NCBI GenBank assembly: GCA_023423475.1 | Contig: JAFAFN010000320.1 | Span: 1-12,975 of the forward strand | Length of the DNA: 12,975 nucleotides | Direction of reading: 5' to 3' | DNA from: Actinomycetes bacterium | GTDB taxonomy: Bacteria; Actinomycetota; Acidimicrobiia; Acidimicrobiales; Microtrichaceae | Part shown: positions 1-7,288 of the stretch, piece by piece | Position numbering within the stretch: the first letter of the stretch is position 1 | How the letters are laid out: the number at the start of each line of letters is the position of its first letter | Translations under genes and position numbers: made by a program | The notes under the pieces: model-generated | The model's database searches: none | What the model was told of the DNA's origin: nothing | Seen by the model: only the letters and a program-made list of their open reading frames with translations

Positions 1-2023
1 ACCACCACCCCGCGAGGAACAGGATCGAGAGCACCGACAGCGCGGCGCCCACACCGGACACCGCGGTGGAGCGCACCGGGATCGCCGTCGTGGGCAGGGT
101 GATCCCGCCGTCGGGTGACGACAGCTCGATGCGCAGGAGCGACTCCCCGGGGGCTTGGACCTCGACGGGCAGGTCGATCCGGTTCTCGCCGGGGTGCAGG
201 ACGATCTCCCTGGTCTCACCGCCCTCGATGTCGAGGCGCGGCGAGCGGGTCCGCATCACCAGGGTGACATCGAAGGGCAGTCCGTTGCGGAACCGCAGAG
301 GGATCGGGTTGGCCTGGCTGGTCACCACGACGCTGCGTGACGGAGGGAGCTCGATGGCGGCGAGGTTGCCCGAGATGCCGGTGCGGATGGTGGCGTGGAG
401 CGTCTCGCGCTCGGCCGCGTCGAGGGACGCGGCGACGCTCTCGGCGTTGAGGTCGTCCCAGACCGACAACGCCGGATCGGCGGTGCCGACCATCGACCGG
501 TAGGCCTGGAGCTGACGCAGCGACTCCTTCGCCTCGGTCGCGGCCGGGCGCTGGTCGGGCGCGGCCCGCGGCGCCAGTGCGACCTCGGTCCCGGGGTCCT
601 CGGCCGTCGGCGGTGCAAGGGCGTCCCCGTCGGGTGCCGCGACCAACGGCGCGTCCTTCGCGGTCAGCGCGGGGGTCAGCGCATCGATGACCTCGGGATC
701 GGTCGACGGGGGCACGACGATCGCCGACGCGCGACGTTGCGGACCGCCGTCCTCCCGGGCGGTGAACCACGACGACATGAGGACGGCGGCCACCTGGTGG
801 GCCCGGATGCCCGGTTCGACGTCGCCGTCGACGAGCAACGTGGCCAGGTCCTCGTCGTAGGCCAGCACCTGCATGCCGTCGCCACCGGCGAGGTTCATCG
901 GCCGGGTCACGGCATCGAGGTCGTCGACGCCGTCGGCTGCGCCGAGGTCGAGCCTCGAACGGGGGACGAGCAGCGACTGGGTCCCCCAGCCGCGGAAGAC
1001 GCCGAGCGCCTGCTCGCTGACCGTGTCGTCGAGCGCATAGGTGGCGGTGACGGGGGTCCTGCCCGTGACCTCGGTGGCGACGGCCACGCCCAACAGGAGC
1101 TGCCCGGCGAGCACGTCGGTGGCACCAGCGGTCACCAGTCCTCCCGCATCGACGCCGACGTACGGGCGTCCGAGCAGGTGGTTCTCCACCGGGCTGCCCG
1201 ACCGTTGCCCACCGCCGCCCGTGCGCGGGGCCAACGCGTCGAGCACGCCGTCGGCCCAGAACTCGTCGACCGAGGTCAGCGCCTCGATCGTGTTCGGTCG
1301 TGCGGCGACGAGCAGCGGCGCCGAGGGGACCTGCGACAGGAGCGAGCCGGCCCGGGTCAGCTGCTCACGATCGGTGGGGTCGATCGCGGCGGAGCCGTCG
1401 GGGGCGATGGCCGGCGGGGAGTCGAGGGGCAACACGAGGCTGACGCGCAGCGGCTCGGCGGCCACGTCGGTGCCGTCCCGGTCGGGGTCGGGCAGTCGGT
1501 TCAGGAAGACGACCTCGGTCCACAGCACGGTGCCGCCGGCATCGGTGAGCACGAGGTCGACCGGGTGGATGCCGGGGTTGGGCAGGAGCACCCGCTCGGA
1601 GCTCGAGCGCTGCGCGCGGATGGGGATGCTGAGGGTCGATCCATCGGCCGGGTCGCCCAGGTCGGTGAATGGCATCGTGACCGAGCTCTGCAGGATGCGT
1701 CCCGCGGACTCGCCGTCGATGATGCGTCGCACCTGGTCGCGCAGGTCCTCGCCGCGGCTCGGGACCAGCGACTGGTGGATCGTCCAGGTGAGCTCCGCAC
1801 CCTCGGGCAGACGGTCGGTGGGAGCGAAGTCGACCTTGAACTCCCCGTCGGACGCGACCCACGGACTGACGGCGGTGACCTCGAGCGGGCTGGACGCAGG
1901 TGTGTCGGTCGGTTCCTGGCGAGCGCCGGCGGTGAGCGCCGCGACCTCGCCGGTCGAACCGAACGGGACGACCCCGACCAGGACGGTGAGCAGGGCCAGG
2001 AGCTTGGCGGTGCGGCCGATCAC
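1..2023 (-). CDS. DUF6049 family exported, membrane-anchored protein (3' end beyond window)
   Basis: Reading the minus strand from GTG at 2023 gives one open frame of 674 codons that leaves the window before its stop. Residues 1-30 look like a signal peptide (basic IGRTAK, then a hydrophobic run LLALLTVLVGVVPFG). The body is a long extracytoplasmic region rich in Asp, Pro and Thr, with blocks such as LRVSLVLPLDSPPAI (about 200) and an Ig-like stretch near 590-640 (NPIPLRFRNGLPFDVTLVM, HPGENRIDLPVEVQ). The last visible residues (about 655-674, ending FLAGWW) begin a C-terminal membrane helix, so only a short cytoplasmic tail should be missing. This architecture matches the actinobacterial DUF6049 family, whose gene normally sits next to murJ (lipid II flippase); a role in cell-envelope work is inferred from that and is not established. 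The GTG start overlaps the GNAT stop as GTGA, indicating translational coupling. Confidence 0.82.
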   Translation of the reverse strand, partial: MIGRTAKLLALLTVLVGVVPFGSTGEVAALTAGARQEPTDTPASSPLEVTAVSPWVASDGEFKVDFAPTDRLPEGAELTWTIHQSLVPSRGEDLRDQVRRIIDGESAGRILQSSVTMPFTDLGDPADGSTLSIPIRAQRSSSERVLLPNPGIHPVDLVLTDAGGTVLWTEVVFLNRLPDPDRDGTDVAAEPLRVSLVLPLDSPPAIAPDGSAAIDPTDREQLTRAGSLLSQVPSAPLLVAARPNTIEALTSVDEFWADGVLDALAPRTGGGGQRSGSPVENHLLGRPYVGVDAGGLVTAGATDVLAGQLLLGVAVATEVTGRTPVTATYALDDTVSEQALGVFRGWGTQSLLVPRSRLDLGAADGVDDLDAVTRPMNLAGGDGMQVLAYDEDLATLLVDGDVEPGIRAHQVAAVLMSSWFTAREDGGPQRRASAIVVPPSTDPEVIDALTPALTAKDAPLVAAPDGDALAPPTAEDPGTEVALAPRAAPDQRPAATEAKESLRQLQAYRSMVGTADPALSVWDDLNAESVAASLDAAERETLHATIRTGISGNLAAIELPPSRSVVVTSQANPIPLRFRNGLPFDVTLVMRTRSPRLDIEGGETREIVLHPGENRIDLPVEVQAPGESLLRIELSSPDGGITLPTTAIPVRSTAVSGVGAALSVLSILFLAGWW

Positions 2024-2751
2024 GGAATCGGTCGCGACAACACGACGAGGTCCGTGGGCGTCAGCTCGAATCCGAGGTGGCGGTACAGGTCGAGCGCACG
2101 CTGGTTGTCGTACTGGGTGTTGACCAGCATCCTTCTGACCCGTCTCCGTGCTGCCCAGCGCAGTGCATCGACGACGAGGCTACTGCCGACCCCCCGGCCG
2201 GATCGTGTCGGCTCGGTGGCGAGGCGCTGCAGGAAGCTCTGCTCGCCCGCACGTCCGGTGACGGCGTAGCCGACGACCTCGCCGTCGAGCTCGGCGACCC
2301 GGAACCGGCTGCGGGGTGTGGCGTCGATCGCCTCGTCGAGGCCCGTGCGGTCCAACCGCCAGAACGCCGGGAACGCCCTGGCGTCGACGCGCAGCGCGGG
2401 CTCGTGGTCGTGGCGGCGGGCGCGGCGCAGTCGCAGCTGCGGGTCGGCGGGCGTCGCGATGGGCAACGACCGCAGGTCGTGCGCCGAGAGGTCGTGCGAG
2501 AGCACGCGGAGCCGGTCGTACTCGACGAAGCCCGCCTCGATGAACGGCGTGGCCTCGATGGTGTGCAGCGCCGAGGTGATGATCGAGGTGTAGCCGTCCG
2601 CCGCCAGGCGCTCCGCGCAGCGCTGGAGCCCGTCCACGGTCGGACGCAGGTGGTCCGGCAGCAGCGCCAGATAGGCAACCGTGGGGTCCGGGTGCCACGG
2701 GCCCACGCGGTACCGCTCGTCACCGAGCGTCACTGTCTGGCGCGTGCTCAT
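2020..2751 (-). CDS. GNAT-family N-acetyltransferase (possibly degenerate tandem GNAT)
   Basis: This 243-residue protein has a clear C-terminal GNAT domain (about 105-240). It contains FRVAELDGEVVGYAV (150-164, central strands), the acetyl-CoA pyrophosphate loop RSGRGVGSSL (183-192, R-x-x-R-G-x-G form) and NQRALDLYRHLGFE (216-229), the typical motif B. The N-terminal half (40-90) has a second, weaker motif-B-like stretch (HTIEATPFIEAGFVEYDRL) without a recognisable pyrophosphate loop, suggesting a tandem GNAT in which only the second copy binds acetyl-CoA. The substrate cannot be read from sequence. The gene is first in a minus-strand unit, overlaps the DUF6049 gene by four bases and faces the HDAC-family gene across 73 bp. 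The equivalent position in mycobacteria carries a Nudix (mutT4) gene. No Shine-Dalgarno sequence precedes the ATG; a TAACCT box lies 10 nt upstream. Confidence 0.85.
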   Translation of the reverse strand: MSTRQTVTLGDERYRVGPWHPDPTVAYLALLPDHLRPTVDGLQRCAERLAADGYTSIITSALHTIEATPFIEAGFVEYDRLRVLSHDLSAHDLRSLPIATPADPQLRLRRARRHDHEPALRVDARAFPAFWRLDRTGLDEAIDATPRSRFRVAELDGEVVGYAVTGRAGEQSFLQRLATEPTRSGRGVGSSLVVDALRWAARRRVRRMLVNTQYDNQRALDLYRHLGFELTPTDLVVLSRPIP

Positions 2752-2761
2752 GGTGTCGATC

Positions 2762-2767
2762 AGGTTA
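2762..2767 (-). promoter_or_regulatory. Candidate -10 box for the GNAT-DUF6049 unit
   Basis: On the minus strand TAACCT lies 10 nt before the ATG at 2751. A start of transcription about 7 nt downstream would leave a 5' leader of only a few bases, and no Shine-Dalgarno sequence is visible. There is no convincing -35 box. This rests on the pattern alone. Confidence 0.3.
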
Positions 2768-2811
2768 GGTCAGGGTGTCGCGGGACTGGGGGGAGCGACC
2801 TCGCGCATGGG

Positions 2812-2817
2812 TACGAT
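2812..2817 (+). promoter_or_regulatory. Candidate -10 box giving a leaderless mRNA for the HDAC-family gene
   Basis: TACGAT fits the TANNNT -10 consensus and ends 7 nt before the ATG at 2825, so transcription would start at or next to the start codon. No Shine-Dalgarno sequence exists in the gap and no good -35 is seen. Confidence 0.4.
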
Positions 2818-2824
2818 CGCTGCG

Positions 2825-3832
2825 ATGGCGGTGCTCCTCTACTCGGACGATCGATTCCGCGAGCACGACACGGGTCCGCACCACCCCGAGCGACCCGCAC
2901 GGATCGGCGCGGTCGAGCTGGGACTCACCGAACACGGGCTGTCCGACGCGCTGGTGCGGGTCGAGCCCAGGGCCGCGACCGACGACGAGCTCCACCTGGT
3001 GCATCCCGAGCGCTACGTGTCGAGCATCGAGCGGTTCGCCGCAGGCGGGGGAGGTCATCTCGACGCCGACACGATCGTGTCGACGCGCTCCGCCGAGGTC
3101 GCCCGGCTCGCCGCAGGAGCCGGCGTCGACGCCGTCGAACGACTGCGTGCCGGCGAGGCCGACGCCGCGTTCCTCGCGGTGCGGCCGCCGGGACACCACG
3201 CGACCGCCACCCGGTCGATGGGCTTCTGCCTGTTCAACAGCGCCGCGGTCTGCGCGGCGGCACTGGCCGAGACCGGAGCGAAGGTGATGGTGGTCGACAT
3301 CGACGCCCACCACGGCAACGGGACCCAGGACATCTTCTATGACCGTGGCGACGTGACCTACGTGTCGTGGCACCAGGACCCGCTCTACCCCGGCACCGGG
3401 CACGCCGAGCAGTGGGGCACCGGCGACGGGGTCGGCGCGACGCTGAACCTGCCGATGCCGCCCGGCGCGACGGGCGAGCACTACCGCCGCTCGGTCGAGG
3501 AGATCGTCGCACCGCTCGCGGAGCGCATCGGCGTGGACTGGTTGGTCATCTCCGCCGGCTACGACGGACATGTGCACGACCCCCTGACCGATCTCGGTCT
3601 GACGTCGGGCGACTTCGCGGACCTGACCCTCGACCTGCTGCAGCTGGTCGAGCCGGGTCACGTCGTGGTCTTCCTCGAGGGCGGCTACGAGCTGCGTGCC
3701 GTCGCTGACTCCTCGGCGGCCACGGTCGCCGCGCTGCTGGGGGATCGGCTCCACCCGGAGGCGCCGAGCTCCGGCGGACCGGGGTCCGAGGCGGTCCGCC
3801 ACGTCTCGGCGATCCGTCACAGGCTCGACTGA
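2825..3832 (+). CDS. HDAC/acetylpolyamine amidohydrolase-family deacetylase
   Basis: The 335-residue product is a full-length arginase-fold, zinc-dependent deacetylase of the class II HDAC-like family, removing acyl groups from amines such as acetyl-lysine or acetylpolyamines. Visible signatures are HDTGPHHPERPARI (14-27), RPPGHHATATRSMGFCLFN (120-138) with the His124-His125 catalytic pair, VDIDAHHGNGTQDIFY (157-172) with presumed zinc ligands Asp160 and His162, SAGYDGHVHDP (243-253) with third ligand Asp247, and LEGGYEL (284-290) with transition-state Tyr288. All key residues are present, so activity is expected; the substrate is unknown. A frame open upstream to 2681 is rejected as the start because it runs into the divergent GNAT gene and lacks the conserved beginning; MAVLLYSDDRF is the usual N-terminus. 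The stop overlaps the cca start (TGATG), suggesting one transcript. Confidence 0.93.
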   Translation: MAVLLYSDDRFREHDTGPHHPERPARIGAVELGLTEHGLSDALVRVEPRAATDDELHLVHPERYVSSIERFAAGGGGHLDADTIVSTRSAEVARLAAGAGVDAVERLRAGEADAAFLAVRPPGHHATATRSMGFCLFNSAAVCAAALAETGAKVMVVDIDAHHGNGTQDIFYDRGDVTYVSWHQDPLYPGTGHAEQWGTGDGVGATLNLPMPPGATGEHYRRSVEEIVAPLAERIGVDWLVISAGYDGHVHDPLTDLGLTSGDFADLTLDLLQLVEPGHVVVFLEGGYELRAVADSSAATVAALLGDRLHPEAPSSGGPGSEAVRHVSAIRHRLD

Positions 3833-5319
3833 TGCTGCCGAGCGCCGTGGTCCCGGCGATCGAGGCGGCTGCTCCGGTGACCCGACGCTTCGCCGAGGCC
3901 GGCCACCGTCTGTACCTGGTCGGCGGCATCGTGCGCGACCTGCTCGCCGGCCGCCCGGTGCGGCGCCAGGACCTGGACCTCACCACCGATGCCGAGCCGG
4001 CGACGGTCAAGCAGCTCGTGTCCCCGATCGCGACGTCGGTGTGGACCCAGGGCGAGCGCTTCGGGACGATCGGTTGCATCGTCGAGGGGCAGGACCTCGA
4101 GATCACGACGCACCGGGCCGAGTCGTACTCCGGCGCGACGCGCAAGCCGACGGTCGCCTTCAGCGACGACGTGGTGGCCGACCTCTCGCGCCGGGACTTC
4201 ACGGTCAACGCGATCGCAATCGAGGTCACCTCGCCCGAGCCGCGACTGATCGACCCCTTCGACGGCGCGGGGGACCTGGCCGCCGGCGTGCTGCGCACGC
4301 CGCTCGACCCGGCGGTGTCGTTCTCCGACGATCCACTGCGGATGCTGCGGGCCGCCCGCTTCGTCGCGAGCTTCTCGTTGTCGCCGGTGCCCGAGCTGGT
4401 GGACGCGGTGATCGACATGCGCGAGCGGCTCTCGATCGTGTCGACGGAGCGGATCCGCGACGAGCTCGAGAAGCTCCTGCGCGTCGCAGCACCCGAGGCA
4501 GGCCTCGAGTTCCTCGAGCGGACCGGACTGCTCGCGCTGGTTCTCGCCGATCTGTCGTCCCGTTCGCTCGAGCCGGATGCGCTCGGCTGCCACGCCGACG
4601 CGTTGCGGCACACGTTCGCAGCGGTCGCCGCGGCGCCACCCGGCGGCGCGGCCCGTCGGGCCGCGTTGCTCGGGCCGGCGCTCGGGCCCGCACTCGGTTC
4701 GGTCGGCACCGGGACCAACGGAAGCGGGATCGAGGGCACGCCCGAGGACGAGGGCAGCGAGTCCCGACCGGCGCTCGAGGCGCGACTTCGGGATCTCAGG
4801 TTCAGCAACGACGCCGTGGCCGAGGTGGTCGCGGTGACGGGCGCCTACGACACGCTGCGCGACGCACTGGCGGACCCCCGCCCCAGCCCGGGTGCCGACA
4901 ACCCCGATGCCAGCGCGGCGGCGCTGCGTCGGCTCGTGCTCGCCTCGGGTGGCCGGGCCGACACCGTGCTCGGGGTCGCCCGCGCCGAGGCCGCGGCCCG
5001 TCGAGGGGTCGACGATGGTGAACTGGCCCGGCGCGTTGACGGTCTCGGGCACCGCCTGGCCGAACTGGCACGGAACGAGGACCTCGACGACCTCGAGCCG
5101 GCGGTCGACGGCGATGCGGTGATGGCGCGGCTCGGACTGCGGCCGGGCCCCGACGTCGGCGCAGCCCTGGCCCACCTTCGTCGACGTCGGATCGACCTCG
5201 GGCCTCGCGACGCAGCGGTCGAGCTCGACGACGTCGAGGGGTGGTGGACCGAACGGCATGCCGCGACGACGGCAGCGCCGTCGGACGAGGCGGACCGATC
5301 GGGGCGCGACGTCCCCTAG
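3832..5319 (+). CDS. cca: CCA tRNA nucleotidyltransferase with degenerate HD domain
   Basis: This enzyme adds or repairs the 3'-CCA end of tRNAs using CTP and ATP. The class II nucleotidyltransferase head is intact: LYLVGGIVRDLL (28-38, GG plus VRD), RQDLDLTTD with metal-binding Asp47/Asp49, WTQGERFGTIGC (71-82), RRDFTVNAIAIE (120-131), DPFDGAGDLAAGVLRTP (141-157), DPLRMLRAARF (167-177, nucleotide-selection region) and ERIRDELEKLL (206-216). The C-terminal RNA-binding element VDGDAVMARLGLRPGPDVGAAL (425-446) is also present. The central HD phosphohydrolase motif is not: where relatives have ALLHDIGKP this protein has ALLGPALGPALG followed by a Gly/Thr/Ser-rich insert (278-302). CCA addition should be retained while the 2',3'-phosphatase/phosphodiesterase activity is probably lost. 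The start overlaps the HDAC-family stop by one base; no strong Shine-Dalgarno sequence is seen. Actinobacterial homologues are often named pcnA. Confidence 0.93.
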   Translation: MLPSAVVPAIEAAAPVTRRFAEAGHRLYLVGGIVRDLLAGRPVRRQDLDLTTDAEPATVKQLVSPIATSVWTQGERFGTIGCIVEGQDLEITTHRAESYSGATRKPTVAFSDDVVADLSRRDFTVNAIAIEVTSPEPRLIDPFDGAGDLAAGVLRTPLDPAVSFSDDPLRMLRAARFVASFSLSPVPELVDAVIDMRERLSIVSTERIRDELEKLLRVAAPEAGLEFLERTGLLALVLADLSSRSLEPDALGCHADALRHTFAAVAAAPPGGAARRAALLGPALGPALGSVGTGTNGSGIEGTPEDEGSESRPALEARLRDLRFSNDAVAEVVAVTGAYDTLRDALADPRPSPGADNPDASAAALRRLVLASGGRADTVLGVARAEAAARRGVDDGELARRVDGLGHRLAELARNEDLDDLEPAVDGDAVMARLGLRPGPDVGAALAHLRRRRIDLGPRDAAVELDDVEGWWTERHAATTAAPSDEADRSGRDVP

Positions 5320-5322
5320 CGT
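5317..5322 (+). promoter_or_regulatory. Candidate -10 box for the universal stress gene, overlapping the cca stop codon
   Basis: TAGCGT, of the same TAGNNT type seen before other genes here, starts exactly at the cca stop codon TAG. It would give a leader of roughly 45-50 nt carrying the AAGGAG ribosome-binding site. No clear -35 box is at the ideal distance, so this is tentative. Confidence 0.3.
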
Positions 5323-5375
5323 GGGAGCTCGAGCACGTTCCCGCGATCGTCGCGGGTAACCACAAGGAGCGGACC

Positions 5376-5807
5376 ATGGCTGGAATCGTCGTCGGGGTGG
5401 ACGGATCGGAGCACTCGGTCGACGCATTGCGCTGGGCGGCCGCCGAGGCTCGCCTCCGCGACGTGACGCTCAAGATCGTCGCCTCGTTCTCGGCGTCGAT
5501 CATCAGCACCGGCTACGAGGTCGCGAGTCCCGACCCCTCCGATCTCGCCGCGGCGTCCAACACGATGCTGGGCGCAGCGATCGACACCGTGCGCGAGTCG
5601 GGCGAGCTCGACGGCGTCGACATCGTCACCGAGGCGCTCGAAGGGCACGCGGGGGAGCAGCTGATCCGGCTGTCCGAGGACGCGGACCTGCTCGTCGTCG
5701 GTGCCCGCGGTCACGGCGGGTTCCTCGGTCTGCTGATGGGTTCGGTCACGACCTACGTCGTGAACCACGCGCTCTGCCCCGTCGTGGTCGTTCGCACGCG
5801 GGACTGA
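5376..5807 (+). CDS. Universal stress protein (UspA domain, ATP-binding type)
   Basis: This is a single-domain Usp of 143 residues, the usual length. The N-terminal strand and first ATP contact are seen in IVVGVDGSEHSVDALRWA (4-21, with Asp9), and the C-terminal half has the ATP-binding signature G-x2-G-x9-G-S (Gly109, Gly112, Gly122-Ser123) within VVGARGHGGFLGLLMGSV. It should therefore be of the ATP-binding class, a cytoplasmic dimer linked to stress or growth-arrest survival; its specific partner is unknown. The ATG at 5376 is chosen because AAGGAG (5364-5369) lies 6 nt upstream and the conserved domain starts at once; the longer frame from GTG 5241 would overlap cca and adds non-conserved sequence. 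It follows cca by 56 bp in the same direction and ends convergent to the methyltransferase gene. Confidence 0.93.
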   Translation: MAGIVVGVDGSEHSVDALRWAAAEARLRDVTLKIVASFSASIISTGYEVASPDPSDLAAASNTMLGAAIDTVRESGELDGVDIVTEALEGHAGEQLIRLSEDADLLVVGARGHGGFLGLLMGSVTTYVVNHALCPVVVVRTRD

Positions 5808-5813
5808 TCCGCT

Positions 5814-5833
5814 CGCGGGCGGCGCCGCCCGTG
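5814..5833. terminator. GC-rich hairpin between convergent genes
   Basis: A 16-nt perfect palindrome CGGGCGGCGCCGCCCG (5816-5831), extendable by a G-U and a C-G pair, lies just after the stress-protein stop and beyond the methyltransferase stop on the other strand. It is placed to end both transcripts, but there is no T-tract on either side, so it may act only as a weak or Rho-assisted terminator. Confidence 0.45.
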
Positions 5834-5878
5834 CGGGTCGGTCAGGTGCCCGCTCTCGCTCGGGTCGGTCAGGTGCCC
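5834..5878. repeat. Tandem direct repeat, 18 identical bases with 27-bp period
   Basis: CGGGTCGGTCAGGTGCCC occurs at 5834-5851 and again, without mismatch, at 5861-5878, with 9 different bases between. The right copy contains the stop codon and last two codons of the minus-strand methyltransferase; the left copy is a downstream duplicate of that stop region. It looks like a small local duplication. Confidence 0.9.
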
Positions 5879-6693
5879 TCTTTGCGAGCGCGGACGATGA
5901 CCGTGCTCGGCACCCAGTCGGCGAGCGACGACGAGTGGATGCTGCGGCGATCCTCGACCGGAGCCGGCTCGACGACCGCGTCGACACGGAAGTTCGACCG
6001 GATCAGCGTCGTGAACACGTCGCCGATCTGATGCACGTGCGTGACACCTTCGTCCCCACCCGCGCGCCAGGCGAGGGGGTGGTCGCTCCACGAGGTGCGG
6101 GTCAGGTACGGCGTCTGCTGCTCGTCGGTCTCGGCCTCGAGCATCATCGAGAACGGATGCGGCAGTGACATGACGAGCGCGGCGTCGGGCTTCATGATGC
6201 GGTGCAGCTGGCGGAACACCCGACCGAGGTCCTGCACGCCGCTGAGGGAGTAGACCGCCACGACGAGCTCGATGCTGTCGGCGCGGATGAAGGCGAGGTC
6301 GGCGAGGTCGCTGTGGTGGAACTCGACCTTGACCTCCGCGATGTCGGCGCCGTGGCGGGCCTGTGCCAGTCGGGCGGTGGACGACTCGACCGAGATGACC
6401 CGGGCGCCACGGCGAGCCAGCGCGATCGATGCGGCGCCGGCCCCACAGCCGAGGTCGAGCACCCGTCGACCCTCGATGATCCCGACCGATGCGAGCAGCT
6501 TCTCGATGGTGGCGTCGTCGAGGTCGGGTCCGAACTGGACGACGTCGGTGGGCACGTCGGCACCGTGGGGGTAGCTGGCCGCCGGCAGCTGCGGCGCCGC
6601 GACGCCCGCGCGGACCAGCGTGGGGCGAGCATCGAGGTTGCCGGCGGAGGGGTGACGACGAGGCGCGGGGAGGTGCGAGATCGAGTCGGACAT
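5869..6693 (-). CDS. Class I SAM-dependent methyltransferase
   Basis: The 274-residue product has a Rossmann-fold methyltransferase core at about 60-180. Motif I is RRVLDLGCGAGAASIALA (76-93), followed by an acidic residue ending the second strand (VISVESS, Glu103), FHHSDLADL (125-133) for the adenine-binding loop, and VYSLSGVQDLGRVFRQLHRIMKPDAALVMS (147-176) for motifs IV to post-II of the methyltransferase_11 type. The C-terminal 90 residues (EQQTPYLTRTSWSDHPLAWR, HQIGDVFTTLIRSNFRVDAVVEP) form a substrate-side lid typical of small-molecule methyltransferases. The acceptor is not predictable; the first 45 residues are Pro/Arg-rich and probably disordered. It is transcribed alone, divergent from the DUF5318 gene and convergent with the stress-protein gene. 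The start is ATG at 6693 with no Shine-Dalgarno sequence; CAGACT lies 8 nt upstream. Confidence 0.88.
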   Translation of the reverse strand: MSDSISHLPAPRRHPSAGNLDARPTLVRAGVAAPQLPAASYPHGADVPTDVVQFGPDLDDATIEKLLASVGIIEGRRVLDLGCGAGAASIALARRGARVISVESSTARLAQARHGADIAEVKVEFHHSDLADLAFIRADSIELVVAVYSLSGVQDLGRVFRQLHRIMKPDAALVMSLPHPFSMMLEAETDEQQTPYLTRTSWSDHPLAWRAGGDEGVTHVHQIGDVFTTLIRSNFRVDAVVEPAPVEDRRSIHSSSLADWVPSTVIVRARKEGT

Positions 6694-6701
6694 CGATGCG
6701 A

Positions 6702-6707
6702 AGTCTG
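6702..6707 (-). promoter_or_regulatory. Candidate -10 box for the methyltransferase gene (leaderless)
   Basis: On the minus strand CAGACT lies 8 nt before the ATG at 6693. The identical hexamer occupies the same place before ponA. No Shine-Dalgarno sequence and no clear -35 are present. Confidence 0.33.
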
Positions 6708-6786
6708 ACCGAACCGACGGCGCCGATCGTGGATCCCACCCGGCGGCGGCCCGGCGTCACGCGGTCCCGGCGGTGGCTGCCGGCGG

Positions 6787-6792
6787 TAGCCT
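6787..6792 (+). promoter_or_regulatory. Candidate -10 box for the DUF5318 gene (leaderless)
   Basis: TAGCCT ends 8 nt before the GTG at 6801 that best fits the conserved N-terminus. The gap has no Shine-Dalgarno sequence, so a transcript beginning at or near the GTG is likely. Confidence 0.4.
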
Positions 6793-6800
6793 TGGCGACC

Positions 6801-7205
6801 GTGCCGTTCCTGCAGCCGGAGTCCCCCGGACGCCCCGGTCGATCCCCCGGAAGCGTCGACTACCGCTTCGCGCGGCGTCAGCTGCTGCACCGGTACCGCT
6901 CAGGTGAGCTCGACCGCTCCGACGTCTGCGACGCGCAGGCCGAGCTCATGCGGATCGCGCTCAACTGCTCGCAGGGTTCGACGGCCGCCTGCCCGGTCTG
7001 CACCGAGCGGAAGCTCCGGGTGGTCCGCTTCGTCTTCGGCCCGCGGATGCCCGCAGGCGGTCGGCCGGTCGCGACCAGGGCCGAGCTGCGGAAGCTCGCC
7101 ACCGAGCGAGCAGGGCGGGTCTGCTACACCGTCGAGGTCTGCACGGCGTGCCGGTGGAACCACCTGCTGCAGGTCGCGCCGCTCTCCGGCGCCGATCGCA
7201 GCTGA
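6801..7205 (+). CDS. DUF5318 family protein, predicted zinc ribbon
   Basis: Starting at GTG 6801 the product has 134 residues. The region VDYRFARRQLLHRYRSGEL (19-37), VCDAQAELMRIAL (42-54), ACPVCTERKLRVVRFVFG (63-80) and YTVEVCTACRWNHLL (109-123) matches the actinobacterial DUF5318 family, whose mycobacterial member is coded immediately before ponA1. Two C-x-x-C pairs (Cys64/67 and Cys114/117) suggest a single zinc site; the function is unknown. The following penicillin-binding protein gene (95 bp downstream) is the conserved neighbour, which hints at an envelope or division link, but this is inference. The start is uncertain: ATG 6696 is in frame, but it would add a 35-residue Arg/Pro-rich stretch overlapping the divergent promoter region, whereas GTG 6801 is preceded by a TAGCCT box. 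Confidence 0.85.
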   Translation: MPFLQPESPGRPGRSPGSVDYRFARRQLLHRYRSGELDRSDVCDAQAELMRIALNCSQGSTAACPVCTERKLRVVRFVFGPRMPAGGRPVATRAELRKLATERAGRVCYTVEVCTACRWNHLLQVAPLSGADRS

Positions 7206-7288
7206 CCGACGGCTGCACCCCCTTCTGGTCGCGACGCCTGGCCTGACGGCGGGCTCAGCACCGCTGGGACTCCGAGCGCCCGACGGAC

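Noticed and set aside
395..2269. Long plus-strand open frame (624 codons) over the DUF6049 gene
   Set aside because: Its translation is Arg/Gly/Asp-rich without domains, while the opposite strand gives a coherent signal peptide, extracellular body and membrane helix. It is an antisense shadow caused by high GC.
2681..2824. Upstream start for the HDAC-family protein
   Set aside because: It would overlap the divergent GNAT gene and adds 48 non-conserved residues; the ATG at 2825 has a -10 box at the leaderless distance.
3546..5427. Long minus-strand open frames opposite the HDAC-family and cca genes
   Set aside because: They lie antisense to genes with complete family motifs and show no recognisable domains themselves.
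6489..6800. Longer N-terminus for the DUF5318 protein
   Set aside because: The extension lies over the 5' part of the minus-strand methyltransferase gene and reads as Arg-rich shadow sequence; known family members begin near the VDY motif.
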